Below, one piece after another: positions 43,589 to 52,601 of a stretch of DNA of 64,000 bases (position 1 is the stretch's first letter; each line of letters begins with the position of its first letter). The notes beneath the pieces were generated by a model. It saw only the letters and a program-made list of their open reading frames with translations. It was not told where the DNA came from and searched no databases. The position numbers were made by a program, and so were the translations under genes. Source of the DNA: Streptomyces violaceoruber (GTDB lineage Bacteria > Actinomycetota > Actinomycetes > Streptomycetales > Streptomycetaceae); contig JODI01000062.1 of NCBI GenBank assembly GCA_000720805.1, positions 3,259-67,258 of the forward strand, read 5' to 3'.

Positions 43589-44329
43589 GTGTCGAACCGG
43601 ACGTACCAGAAACGAACCGCCGCGATCGCGTCCGTCGCGGCCCTGGCCGGCTCGGCGGTGCTGATGGCCGCCCCCGCAGCCCACGCCGAGGTCGTCGACG
43701 TCAACTACCGGTGCGAGACACCGATCGGGGTCAAGACCGCCGTCTCGCCCATCGACATCAAGAGCGTCAAGAGCGGCGCCGGCTACAAGCTCACCATGTC
43801 GTGGCAGAAGGGCGTCTCCTCCAGCCCGGTCGAGCTGGGCAAGGGCGCGATGAACCCGAGCGCCACCGTGAAGCTCGGCGGCGCCGACAGCGGGACGCTG
43901 ACCGTCACCGGGCCCGCCAACCAGGAGGCGATCCCCGCCAACACGCCCATCAAGGTCAGCGACCTGTCGGGGACGTACACCCCGAAGAAGAGCGGCAAGG
44001 TCACTTTCACGGCGGGCGTCCTCACCATCAAGGCGCTCGGTACGACGACCACCTGCACCCCGACGAACAACCCGAAGCCGTCCCTGTCCCTGGACGTGAC
44101 GGCGGCGGGCGGGGGTTCCTCGGGAGGCACCCAGGGTGGCGGCGGCTCGGGCGGCGGCTCCGGCGGCAGCGCGGGCAGCGACGCGGGCGGTGACTCCGGC
44201 GCCGCACTCCCGCAGACCGGTCCCGAGGACTCCGCGGTCGCCCTCGGCACGCTCGGCGGCACGGTGCTGCTCTCGGGCGCGGCCGGCGTGCTGTGGCTGA
44301 CCCGGCGGAACCAGGCGGCCCGCCGCTGA
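43589..44329 (+). CDS. LPxTG sortase-anchored surface protein
   Basis: A 246-residue exported protein. Signal peptide (about 8-33), a beta-rich domain with VNYRCETPIGVKTAVSPIDI and TIKALGTTTTCTPT (conserved Cys pair), a Gly/Ser spacer, LPQTG at 207-211, a membrane helix and RR-rich tail. GTG 43589 has AGGGGA. Its domain is repeated twice in the 46403 gene. Sortase links it to peptidoglycan. Confidence 0.9.
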   Translation: MSNRTYQKRTAAIASVAALAGSAVLMAAPAAHAEVVDVNYRCETPIGVKTAVSPIDIKSVKSGAGYKLTMSWQKGVSSSPVELGKGAMNPSATVKLGGADSGTLTVTGPANQEAIPANTPIKVSDLSGTYTPKKSGKVTFTAGVLTIKALGTTTTCTPTNNPKPSLSLDVTAAGGGSSGGTQGGGGSGGGSGGSAGSDAGGDSGAALPQTGPEDSAVALGTLGGTVLLSGAAGVLWLTRRNQAARR

Positions 44330-44361
44330 TCCCTCGTTGGTGACGACCGCCGGAGCCGCCC

Positions 44362-45246
44362 ATGCCGTCCACCGACCGAACCCTCAGCGTCCTGTGCCTG
44401 ACGGCGCTGAGCCTGCTCGCCACCGCCGCTCTCACCGCGCCCACTGCCCATGCCGCCTCCGCCGACACGGCCGCCGACGGCTGGTCCCTGGCGCCCTCCG
44501 GCGGCGGCCGGCCCGCCTTCTACGCCGAGGGCGCGCCCGGGACGGTCCAGCAGGACACGGTGACCGTGACCAACCGGGGCGGGGGGCCGGTCACCGTACG
44601 GCTGAGCGGAACCGGCGTGGCGATCACCTTCGCCGGGACGGACGTCCGGGTACCCGCCCGCACCCGTGCCGACGTGCCCTTCACCGTGAGCGTCCCCGAG
44701 GACGCCGCCCCCGGCGACCGCTCCGGCGCGATCGTCGCCCGCGACTTCGAGGGCCGGTCCCGGGCCGTGCCGCTCACGCTCCGCGTCGGCGGTCCCGACC
44801 TGTCCGCGCTGACCGTCGAACACGTCACCGTGCACGGTGACCGTATCGCCTACGAGCTGGTCAACCGCGGTACGACCGTCCTCGTACCGACGCTCGCGGT
44901 GCGCGCTGACGGACTGTTCGGCCCGGTCCTCGACCGCGCCCCGCGCACCCTGCCCGTCCAACTGGCCCCCGGCCGCCGCCTCCGCCTCACCGAGCCGTGG
45001 CCGAACCGGCCCGCCCTGGACGCGGTCGACATCCGGCTGACGGTGACGGCCGGCGGCGGCGCGCGCGACACCGCCCTCGTGCCGGCGCGGTTCGTGCCGT
45101 GGGGCGCGGTGGCGGGCGCGGGGAGCGCGGTGGCGGCGGGCGGTGCCTTCGTCGTCGTACGGCGGCGTGGGCGCCGTGGGGGCAAAGGTGGCGAACCGGC
45201 TCGACGGCCGGGTCAGAAGGCCGAGTTGACGGGAGCGAGGACGTGA
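44362..45246 (+). CDS. Exported DUF916-like membrane-anchored protein
   Basis: A 294-residue protein with an N-terminal signal (about 5-31), an Ig-like beta domain (GTVQQDTVTVTNRGGGPVTV, then DVPFTVSVPEDAAPGDRSGA) reminiscent of DUF916 proteins that accompany WxL surface proteins, a C-terminal helix (about 250-272) and an RRRGRR tail. ATG 44362 with GGAG. Next gene overlaps as GTGA. Probably an assembly or scaffolding partner of the anchored proteins. Confidence 0.8.
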   Translation: MPSTDRTLSVLCLTALSLLATAALTAPTAHAASADTAADGWSLAPSGGGRPAFYAEGAPGTVQQDTVTVTNRGGGPVTVRLSGTGVAITFAGTDVRVPARTRADVPFTVSVPEDAAPGDRSGAIVARDFEGRSRAVPLTLRVGGPDLSALTVEHVTVHGDRIAYELVNRGTTVLVPTLAVRADGLFGPVLDRAPRTLPVQLAPGRRLRLTEPWPNRPALDAVDIRLTVTAGGGARDTALVPARFVPWGAVAGAGSAVAAGGAFVVVRRRGRRGGKGGEPARRPGQKAELTGART

Positions 45247-46406
45247 GCGGGAGGGTACGGATTCCGGTGCCGGCGGTGTTGGCGATGCTGCTCGCGCTGC
45301 TCATGTCGCCCCTGTCGCCCGGGGCGGGCGTCGCCGCGGCGGCCGGCGGGCCGAATGTGAAGCTGTCCAAGTCCCAGGCGGGCACCGGGGGTTCGATCAC
45401 CGTCACCGGCAGCGGGTGGCGGGAACGGGCGCTGCTGATGATCCTGGTCTGCGGGCAGGCCGAACCGTCCCGGGGAGTGGTCGGCGGCACCAACTCCTGC
45501 GCCAACGCCGACGGCCGGGCCGTGACGACCGACGGTGAGGGCCGGTTCAGCCGGAAGGTGCCGGTGGCCGAGCCGCCGGTGCCGTGTCCGTGCGTGGTGC
45601 ACGTGGCGACGGTGACCGGGGCGAAGGCCGAGGCCGACGCGGTCTTCCAGGTCGCCGGGCACGCCGTCGAACCGCTGCCCGCGGAACCGGCAGGCGGACG
45701 CCTGTCCGTGCTCACGGACACCCGGCTCGACGGTTCCAGCGGGCTGCTGACCTGGTTCGGGGCGCCGCCCGCCCGCACCCTCGTCCTGACCGTCGGCAAC
45801 GTCGGCACCTCCGCCGTCAAGGACCCCGTCTTCCAGGTCGGCACCTCCCACGGCGTGTTCGCCCCGCAGTGGGAGGAGCAGCAGTGGCGCGGCACGATCC
45901 AGCCGGGCAGGAAGGCGCGGATCGAGCTGCCCGTCGAACTCACGGGCGGTGCGCACGGCGACTACACGGTCTCCCTCAAGTACGGCGGGAAGGTCCTCGC
46001 CGAGCAGCCCTGGGGCGTGGGCCGGCCCTGGGGCGTGACCCTGTTCTGGGTCCTGGTCTGCCTGGTCGTACCGGCCGCGGTGTTCCGGGCCGGCATGGCG
46101 GTCGTGGACCGTGTCCGGCCGCGCCGGGCGGGCGGGATCCGGCACCGGGGCCTCAGGCTGCCGCTGCCCGAACTGGCCCTGCGCCTGCCCGGGGTGAAGC
46201 CCCCCGAGGCCGCGCACCGGGCCCCCTCATCCGCTTCGACCCTGCCGTGGTTCACCCCGGACGCCGATCCGGGTACGGCCGGTCGACTCTCCGCACCGCA
46301 CGACGACACTCCGACGAGTCCTGCGGCTCCGACGAATCCCGCGACTCCCAGGAGTCCCGCGGCCCCGACGAGTCCTACGACTCCCACCAGGAAGGGACCC
46401 ATGTGA
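45243..46406 (+). CDS. Exported Ig-like membrane protein with C-terminal Pro/Thr tail
   Basis: A 387-residue exported protein. Signal (about 10-32), neocarzinostatin-like Ig domain (VKLSKSQAGTGGSITVTGSG, with paired Cys in LVCGQ and NSCAN), a second beta domain (about 165-265), a membrane helix (about 275-297) and a cytoplasmic Pro/Thr/Ser repeat tail made of TSPAAPT-like units. Starts by GTGA overlap and ends in GTGA overlap with the next gene. Confidence 0.8.
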   Translation: MSGRVRIPVPAVLAMLLALLMSPLSPGAGVAAAAGGPNVKLSKSQAGTGGSITVTGSGWRERALLMILVCGQAEPSRGVVGGTNSCANADGRAVTTDGEGRFSRKVPVAEPPVPCPCVVHVATVTGAKAEADAVFQVAGHAVEPLPAEPAGGRLSVLTDTRLDGSSGLLTWFGAPPARTLVLTVGNVGTSAVKDPVFQVGTSHGVFAPQWEEQQWRGTIQPGRKARIELPVELTGGAHGDYTVSLKYGGKVLAEQPWGVGRPWGVTLFWVLVCLVVPAAVFRAGMAVVDRVRPRRAGGIRHRGLRLPLPELALRLPGVKPPEAAHRAPSSASTLPWFTPDADPGTAGRLSAPHDDTPTSPAAPTNPATPRSPAAPTSPTTPTRKGPM

Positions 46407-47767
46407 GCGAGCGAAGGAGAGTCATACCGGCCGGCAGACGGAGAGGTACGGGCGCGGCGGGCCTCGCGCTGGTGCTCGGCGGGGCCGGGGCCCTGCTCGG
46501 GGTCGCCGTGGGGCCGGCGCAGGCCGCGGAGGTGGCGTACGCGACGAGGTGCGTCCCGCCCGCCGGGATCGGGCTCGACCCGGTCGACGGCACCACCAAG
46601 GTGGAGATCACCGCACCGGCCACCGCGAAGGTCGGCGAGGAGGTGCAGGTGGTCTGGAAGTTCGTACAGGCCGCCTCGAAGAACCCGGACATCATCGACC
46701 TGCCGGCGAACTCCGTCCAGCCGTCGGGGACGTTGAAGGTCGCCGGGGCGCAGACCGGGGCCGTGGCGATGCAGGGGCCCCGGGAGAACCCGGCGATCCC
46801 CAAGGGCGGGGCGATGGTGCTGTCCGACATGAAGGGCACACTCAAGCCGACCGCGCCGGGGCAGTTGACGCTGACGCCGGACGCGTACGTCGTCAACGCC
46901 ATGTCGACGGACACGAAGTGCGCGCCGACGGCGGCCGTGCAGCCAGCCGCGACCATCAACGTGACGGCGGGGGAGGGGAGTCCGCCTCCGAGCGGCACCC
47001 CTGACCCGACCGGCAGTACGACGCCGACGCCGACGCACACGCCGAGCGGGACGCCGAGCCCCTCCGGCAGCGGAGGCGGGAGCGGGGGCACGGACACCGG
47101 GGGTTCCGGCGGCGGTGCCGGTCAGACCGACTTCACCGGCAAGGCCGTCCAGGTGCCGTACGCCTGCAAGACGCCCATCGGCGACAAGAACGCGACCTCG
47201 CCCGTGCAGATCAACGCCAGGAAGAACGGCGGGAGTTTCGATCTCGTCGTGAAGTTCGAGAAGTCGGTGATGGACAGTCCGGCCGACATTCCGGCGGGCT
47301 CGGTCAAGCCGTCGATGGAGGTGGTCCTGGGCGGCGCCGACAAGGGCACGGTGCATGTGGAGGGCCCGGTGAACGCGGGGGCCATCAAGTCGGGCGACCC
47401 GATGGCGATCCCGGACCTGACGGGGACGTACAAGCCGGGGGCCAGTGGTGAGTCGACGCTGTCGCCGGGTGTGCTGACGATCAAGGCCCTCGGCACGACC
47501 ACGACGTGCACACCGACCAAGTCGGAGGTCTCGCTCACGCTGAACACGGAGGAACAGGCGAGCGGGGCGTCCGGCGGAGGGTCGGCGGGCTCCTCCGGTT
47601 CCGGTGGCTCCTCGGGCGGTTCCTCCGGTACGACACCCGACGGGGGGTTGGCCGAGACGGGCGCGGAGGGCAACGGCGCCCTGAAGGCGCTGGGACTCGT
47701 GGCCGGGACCGCGGTCCTGCTGGGCGGCGCGGTATTCACGTTCATGCCGGGCCGGAGGGCGCGGTAG
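46403..47767 (+). CDS. LAxTG sortase-anchored surface protein, two related domains
   Basis: A 454-residue exported protein. Signal (about 12-41), a first domain (about 42-195, ATRCVPPAGIGLDPVDGTTK), a Thr/Pro/Gly linker, a second domain (about 245-385, VPYACKTPIGDKNATSPVQI and TIKALGTTTTCTPT) closely matching the 43589 protein, a Gly/Ser spacer, LAETG at 416-420, a helix and a basic tail. LAxTG is typical of Streptomyces class E sortase substrates such as long chaplins. GTG 46403 overlaps the upstream stop. Confidence 0.9.
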   Translation: MSERRRVIPAGRRRGTGAAGLALVLGGAGALLGVAVGPAQAAEVAYATRCVPPAGIGLDPVDGTTKVEITAPATAKVGEEVQVVWKFVQAASKNPDIIDLPANSVQPSGTLKVAGAQTGAVAMQGPRENPAIPKGGAMVLSDMKGTLKPTAPGQLTLTPDAYVVNAMSTDTKCAPTAAVQPAATINVTAGEGSPPPSGTPDPTGSTTPTPTHTPSGTPSPSGSGGGSGGTDTGGSGGGAGQTDFTGKAVQVPYACKTPIGDKNATSPVQINARKNGGSFDLVVKFEKSVMDSPADIPAGSVKPSMEVVLGGADKGTVHVEGPVNAGAIKSGDPMAIPDLTGTYKPGASGESTLSPGVLTIKALGTTTTCTPTKSEVSLTLNTEEQASGASGGGSAGSSGSGGSSGGSSGTTPDGGLAETGAEGNGALKALGLVAGTAVLLGGAVFTFMPGRRAR

Positions 47768-47772
47768 CCGGA

Positions 47773-47902
47773 CCGAAGGGACGCGGAGGACAGCCCGAAG
47801 GGGCGCGGAGGACAGCCCGAAGGGACGCGGAGGACAGCCCGAAGGGGCGCGGAGGACAGCCCGAAGGGGCGCGGAGGACAGCCCGAAGGGGCGCGGGGGA
47901 CC
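47773..47902. repeat. 22-bp tandem repeat, about six copies
   Basis: Six units of CCGAAGGGGCGCGGAGGACA-type sequence (22-bp period) between the surface operon and the convergent POT gene. Copies differ only by a G/A at one position, except the last. Confidence 0.9.
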
Positions 47903-47913
47903 GCGCGAGGAGA

Positions 47914-47943
47914 GGCCGTTGCACCCACATGGGTGCAACGGCC
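47914..47943. terminator. Bidirectional terminator
   Basis: GGCCGTTGCACCCA (47914-47927) pairs perfectly with 47930-47943 between convergent genes. Confidence 0.8.
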
Positions 47944-47970
47944 TCCGTCACCCCGGCCAGGCCGCGGGCC

Positions 47971-49509
47971 TCAGCGAACGTCCCCCATCAGCGACTTCAC
48001 CTTCCGCCGGTACATCCACACCGCGAACCCGGCCAGCGCGGCCAGCGCCGCCTCACCGAACACCGCCGGCGTGCCGCTGAGGTCGACGCCGGCGATGGCC
48101 GGGTTGGACAGCAGGCCGGTGACGGAGTCGCCCGCGGTGACCGCGAGGAACCAGACGCCCATCATCTGGCTGGCGTACTTCGCCGGGGCCATCTTCGTCG
48201 TCACCGACAGGCCGACCGGGGAGAGGCACAGCTCACCGACGGTCTGGATGAAGTAGATGCCCACCAGCCACATCGGGCTGACCGAGGTGCCGTCCGCCGC
48301 CATGCCCAGCGGGATCAGGAAGAAGAAGAACGAGACGCCGATCAGGACCAGACCCATCGAGAACTTCACGATGGTGCTCGGCTCCTTGCCGTTCCGGTTC
48401 AGCCACACCCAGACGAACGCGAACACCGGGGCCAGCGCCATGATGAACAGCGGGTTCAGCGACTGGTACCAGGAGGACGGGAAGTCGAAGCCGAGCAGCG
48501 AGCCGGCGGCCTTGCCCTCGCCGAACGCCTGGACGGTGGAGGCACCCTGGTCGTAGATCATCCAGAACACGGCGGCCGCGACGAAGAACCAGATGTAGCC
48601 GGTCATCTTCGACTGCTCGGTGACCGAGAGTTCCTTGTCCCGCTTGATGCGCACCAACACACCCGCCGGGATGATCAGACCGATGACGGTCAGCGGGATC
48701 ATCGCCCAGTTCAGGGTGAAGTGGCCGGTGAAGCCGACGACGCCGTAGAAGACGGCCGCCGCGATCAGCCAGGCCAGACCCTTGCGCAGCCAGGCGGCAC
48801 GCTCCTCGGCCGCGAGCGGCTTGGGCACGACGCTGCTCTGCGGGCTCAGATTGCGAGTGCCGAGCAGGAACGCGGCGAGGCCGATCGCCATGCCGACCGC
48901 GGCCATGCCGAAGCCGAGGTGCCAGTTGACCTCCTGGCCGACGGTGCCGATGGCCAGCGGGGCGAAGAACGCGCCCGCGTTGATGCCCATGTAGAAGATC
49001 GTGAAGCCGCCGTCGCGGCGCGGGTCGTCCGGGCCGTCGTACAGGTGGCCGACCATCGTGGAGATGTTGGCCTTGAGAAGACCCGAGCCGGCCGCGACCA
49101 ACGCCAGGCCCGCGAAGAACGGTGCCTGACCGCCGGGCAGGGCCAGCACCAGGTGGCCGGACATGATCGTGACGGCGGCGATGGCCACCGTCTTGCGCGG
49201 GCCCCAGACGCGGTCACCGAGCCAGCCGCCGGGCATGGCGAGCAGGTACACCATCGCCGAGTAGACGGCGACGATCATCGTGGTGGTGGCCACGTCCATG
49301 GCCAGACCGCCGCCCATGCTGCCCTTGCCGGCGCCGGGGCCGCCGGAGAGCAGGTAGACGGCGAGCAGGGCCTTCATGCCGTAGTAGGAGAATCGCTCCC
49401 ACATCTCGGTCATGAAGAGAGTGGCCAGTCCGCGGGGGTGGCCGAAGAAGGTCTTCTCGGATCCAGGGGTGCCCGGGGTGACCGAGTCCTTCGTCAGGCT
49501 GGACGCCAT
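47971..49509 (-). CDS. POT-family proton-dependent oligopeptide transporter
   Basis: A 512-residue PTR2/POT transporter with 14 hydrophobic segments. FMTEMWERFSYYGMKALLAV holds the conserved ExxERFxYY proton/substrate motif on helix 1, GDRVWGPRKTV the cytoplasmic loop, and FTIFYMGINAGAF the PTR2 signature. Imports di- and tripeptides. ATG 49509 has AAGGA. Longer frames upstream lack family sequence. Confidence 0.93.
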   Translation of the reverse strand: MASSLTKDSVTPGTPGSEKTFFGHPRGLATLFMTEMWERFSYYGMKALLAVYLLSGGPGAGKGSMGGGLAMDVATTTMIVAVYSAMVYLLAMPGGWLGDRVWGPRKTVAIAAVTIMSGHLVLALPGGQAPFFAGLALVAAGSGLLKANISTMVGHLYDGPDDPRRDGGFTIFYMGINAGAFFAPLAIGTVGQEVNWHLGFGMAAVGMAIGLAAFLLGTRNLSPQSSVVPKPLAAEERAAWLRKGLAWLIAAAVFYGVVGFTGHFTLNWAMIPLTVIGLIIPAGVLVRIKRDKELSVTEQSKMTGYIWFFVAAAVFWMIYDQGASTVQAFGEGKAAGSLLGFDFPSSWYQSLNPLFIMALAPVFAFVWVWLNRNGKEPSTIVKFSMGLVLIGVSFFFFLIPLGMAADGTSVSPMWLVGIYFIQTVGELCLSPVGLSVTTKMAPAKYASQMMGVWFLAVTAGDSVTGLLSNPAIAGVDLSGTPAVFGEAALAALAGFAVWMYRRKVKSLMGDVR

Positions 49510-49829
49510 GGTCGATCCTTGCTGGGGTGCTTTCCTTTCGAGGCCGGCGGGTGACCGGCCCGCACACAAAAGAGACCTTCAGCGTCAACTCCTCGCCAAA
49601 GGTCCCCGCGGTGCTACAGGCGTTCATTCACCATACGGCAGCACAGAACCGGAAATGGAAGGACTTGAGACGTGAATCACAGGTGAGAAGGGAACCGCAT
49701 GCATCCTTTCCAAGGTCCTCGCGGAGTTATTACCTCATAGGCACAGGTTGGGATCGGTAAGCCAAAAGGTAAGAAGGACCGGCTGTCGATCACACCCAGC
49801 TCCTGGCCTGCGCGGACTACCATCACCTC
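49510..49829. other. Divergent intergenic region
   Basis: 320 bp between the POT gene (minus) and response regulator (plus). It is locally A/T-rich for this genome (49620-49760), consistent with promoters on both sides. No ORF is supported. Confidence 0.5.
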
Positions 49830-50507
49830 ATGACCCGTGTACTGCTCGCCGAGGACGACGCGTCCATTTCGGAGCCGCTGGCCCGCGCACTGCGCCGGGA
49901 AGGCTACGAGGTAGAGGTGCGTGAGGACGGCCCCACCGCGCTCGACGCCGGAGCGCAGGGCGGCGTCGACCTGGTCGTGCTCGACCTGGGGCTGCCCGGC
50001 ATGGACGGCCTCGAGGTGGCCCGCAGGCTGCGCGCCGAGGGCCTCAGCGTCCCGATCCTCATCCTGACCGCGCGGGCCGACGAGGTGGACACCGTCGTCG
50101 GCCTCGACGCGGGCGCCGACGACTACGTCACCAAGCCCTTCCGGCTCGCCGAGCTGCTCGCCCGGGTCCGTGCCCTGCTGCGGCGCGGCGCCGCCGAGCC
50201 CGCCCAGGCTCCGGCCACCCACGGGGTGCGGATCGACGTGGAGTCGCACCGGGCCTGGATGGGGGACGAGGAGCTGCAGCTCACCGCCAAGGAGTTCGAC
50301 CTGCTGCGGGTCCTGGTGCGCGACGCGGGACGGGTCGTGACCCGTGACCAGCTGATGCGGGAGGTCTGGGACACCACGTGGTGGTCGTCGACCAAGACGC
50401 TCGACATGCACATCTCCTGGCTGCGGAAGAAGCTGGGCGACGACGCGGCGAACCCGCGCTACATCGCCACCGTGCGGGGTGTGGGCTTCCGGTTCGAGAA
50501 GAGCTGA
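49830..50507 (+). CDS. OmpR-family response regulator
   Basis: A 225-residue regulator: receiver domain (1-115) with the phosphoacceptor in VLDLGLPGMDG, Thr in LTARAD and Lys in VTKPF, then a winged helix (about 130-225, LTAKEFDLLRVLVRDAGRVV and YIATVRGVGFRFE). ATG 49830 has little ribosome binding site. Followed after 49 bp by its cognate sensor kinase. Confidence 0.93.
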   Translation: MTRVLLAEDDASISEPLARALRREGYEVEVREDGPTALDAGAQGGVDLVVLDLGLPGMDGLEVARRLRAEGLSVPILILTARADEVDTVVGLDAGADDYVTKPFRLAELLARVRALLRRGAAEPAQAPATHGVRIDVESHRAWMGDEELQLTAKEFDLLRVLVRDAGRVVTRDQLMREVWDTTWWSSTKTLDMHISWLRKKLGDDAANPRYIATVRGVGFRFEKS

Positions 50508-50556
50508 GCCCCCGCCCGCCCGGAAGGCGTCCCACCGGCAGCACAGGTAAGAGGTC

Positions 50557-51834
50557 ATGCGCCGTCGACTGATCCAGTCCACTCTCGCCGTGGTGCTCGT
50601 CGTCATCGCGGTGTTCGGCGTGTCCCTCGTCATCGTCGAGACCCGCACCATCTCCACCAGCGCCCAGGAGAAGGTGGACTCCGAGGCGCAGCGACTGGCC
50701 AGCATCGTGGACAGCCGGCTGCTCGCCTCGGGGACCGTCGACGCGAGGGTGCTGCGGGGCCAGGTCGCGCCGGAGCGGTACGCCGTGATCCGGATCCCCG
50801 GGGAGCCCGACATCGAGGTCGGCACCCGGACGGTCGGTGAGGTCATACGGGGCCAGGCGGACGGCGAGGAGGGCGAGACCGTCCTGGTCGAGGAGCCGCG
50901 CTCCTCGGTGACCCGTGAGGTCGGCCGGACCCTGCTGATCATCGGGCTAGTGGCGCTGCTCGCGGTGATCGCCGCCGTGCTGCTCGCGATCCGCCAGGCC
51001 AACCGGCTCGCCTCCCCGCTCACCGACCTCGCGGAGACCGCCGAACGCCTCGGCTCGGGCGACCCGCGCCCCCGGCACAAGCGGTACGGCGTCCCCGAGC
51101 TGGACCGGGTCGCCGACGTCCTTGACTCCTCCGCCGAGCGCATCGCCCGCATGCTCACCGCGGAACGCCGGCTCGCCGCCGACGCCTCCCACCAGCTCCG
51201 CACGCCGCTGACCGCGTTGTCGATGCGGCTGGAGGAGATCACCCTCACCGACGACCCGGACACGGTGAAGGAGGAGGCGAACGTGGCGCTGACCCAGGTG
51301 GAGCGGCTCACGGACGTGGTCGAGCGGCTGCTCACCAACTCCCGCGACCCGCGCACCGGTTCCGCCGTCACCTTCGACCTCGACGAGGTCATCCAGCAGC
51401 AGCTCGCCGAGTGGCGCCCCGCCTACCGCAGCGCCGGCCGGGCCATCGTCAGCTCCGGGAAGCGACACCTGACGGCGGTCGGTACGCCGGGGGCGGTCGC
51501 CCAGGTGCTGGCCGCGCTGATCGAGAACTCCCTCATGCACGGCGGCGGCACGGTGGCGCTGCGCACCCGCGTCACCGGCAACCAGGCGGTCATCGAGGTC
51601 ACCGACGAGGGGCCCGGGGTGCCCGCCGACCTCGGGGCGCGGATCTTCGAGCGGGCGATCAGCGGCCGCAACTCCACGGGCATCGGACTGGCGGTGGCCC
51701 GGGACCTCGCGGAGGCCGACGGGGGCCGCCTGGAGATGCTCCAGGCCCAGCCGCCCGTGTTTGGCCTGTTCCTGTCGCGTACGCCGGCGAGGAAACCACC
51801 GGTACCGGACGACGAGGAGCCGACGGTCCGCTGA
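50557..51834 (+). CDS. Sensor histidine kinase
   Basis: A 425-residue kinase: two membrane helices (about 7-27 and 128-150) flank an extracytoplasmic sensor of about 100 residues, then HAMP, HisKA with phospho-His in ADASHQLRTPLTALSMRLEE, and HATPase with the N box in LIENSLMHGG, DEGPGVP and NSTGIGLAVARDLAEADGG. ATG 50557 with AGAGG. Signal not evident from sequence. Confidence 0.93.
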   Translation: MRRRLIQSTLAVVLVVIAVFGVSLVIVETRTISTSAQEKVDSEAQRLASIVDSRLLASGTVDARVLRGQVAPERYAVIRIPGEPDIEVGTRTVGEVIRGQADGEEGETVLVEEPRSSVTREVGRTLLIIGLVALLAVIAAVLLAIRQANRLASPLTDLAETAERLGSGDPRPRHKRYGVPELDRVADVLDSSAERIARMLTAERRLAADASHQLRTPLTALSMRLEEITLTDDPDTVKEEANVALTQVERLTDVVERLLTNSRDPRTGSAVTFDLDEVIQQQLAEWRPAYRSAGRAIVSSGKRHLTAVGTPGAVAQVLAALIENSLMHGGGTVALRTRVTGNQAVIEVTDEGPGVPADLGARIFERAISGRNSTGIGLAVARDLAEADGGRLEMLQAQPPVFGLFLSRTPARKPPVPDDEEPTVR

Positions 51835-51906
51835 GCGTGCTTCACGGCCTCGCGGCCACGCCGGGCACCCTCCACGGCGGGGCGGGCTGTTTCTCAGCGT
51901 GTTTCT

Positions 51907-52449
51907 CTACGGCAGAGTGGGCTGTTTCGTCCGCCGCTTCTTCACTTCCGTCGCCAGGAACGATTCCGCGCTTGCCACCGCCTCTTTCGCGGGCAGCGTC
52001 TTGAACACCCAGGTGCGGTACGACCAGAAACGGAACAGGGTCGCGACGCCGATGCCGACGAACTTGAAGATGTTGCTCTGCACCGGGCTGTCCCAGCCGA
52101 AACCGTAGGTCGCCGTGTAGAGCAGACCGTTCTCGATCACCAGGCCGACCGCGCTGAACAGCAGGAACAGGGTGAGTTCCTTGGTACGGCCGCCCTTGTC
52201 GCGGTCCCGGTAGGTGAAGTACCGGAAACCGACGTAGTTGAAGGCGATGGCCACGACGGTGGCTATGACACTCGCCCGCACGACCTGCAGATGGGTCGCG
52301 TTCCGGACCAGGTTGAACACGAGCAGGTTGACCAGCACCCCCGCGCCGCCCACCGCGCCGAACTTGGCGGCCTCACGTACGAGCCGGTCGATCCGCTGCC
52401 GGGCCGCACTGCGCGGCGTCGTAGAGAGCCTTGAGGAACCACGTCCCAT
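51907..52449 (-). CDS. GtrA-family membrane protein
   Basis: A 180-residue GtrA protein with four membrane helices: KFGAVGGAGVLVNLLVFNLV, then NYVGFRYFTYRDR and FRFWSYRTWVF, the family hallmark. GtrA proteins are linked to flipping lipid-linked sugars for cell envelope glycans. ATG 52449; a GTG nearer KFGAVGG could be used instead. Divergent from purK. Confidence 0.9.
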   Translation of the reverse strand: MGRGSSRLSTTPRSAARQRIDRLVREAAKFGAVGGAGVLVNLLVFNLVRNATHLQVVRASVIATVVAIAFNYVGFRYFTYRDRDKGGRTKELTLFLLFSAVGLVIENGLLYTATYGFGWDSPVQSNIFKFVGIGVATLFRFWSYRTWVFKTLPAKEAVASAESFLATEVKKRRTKQPTLP

Positions 52450-52601
52450 GGCTTTCCAGGCCCCCGTCCGTAGGATTCGTCAACTCAGCCATGCTAACCA
52501 CCCCCCATTCGTGATCGCCTGTGGACCGCCTCATGGCTCGGCAAAGGCCGGTTCGGAGGGCGGGAAACCGGCCACCATGGCGCGGCCGATACCCTAGGAG
52601 C

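Noticed and set aside
47773..47902. CRISPR-like repeats
   Set aside because: Direct tandem 22-bp units without spacers.
47506..49554. 682-codon forward ORF over the POT gene
   Set aside because: Shadow frame rich in Arg, Glu, His and Gln; the reverse frame shows the POT signatures.
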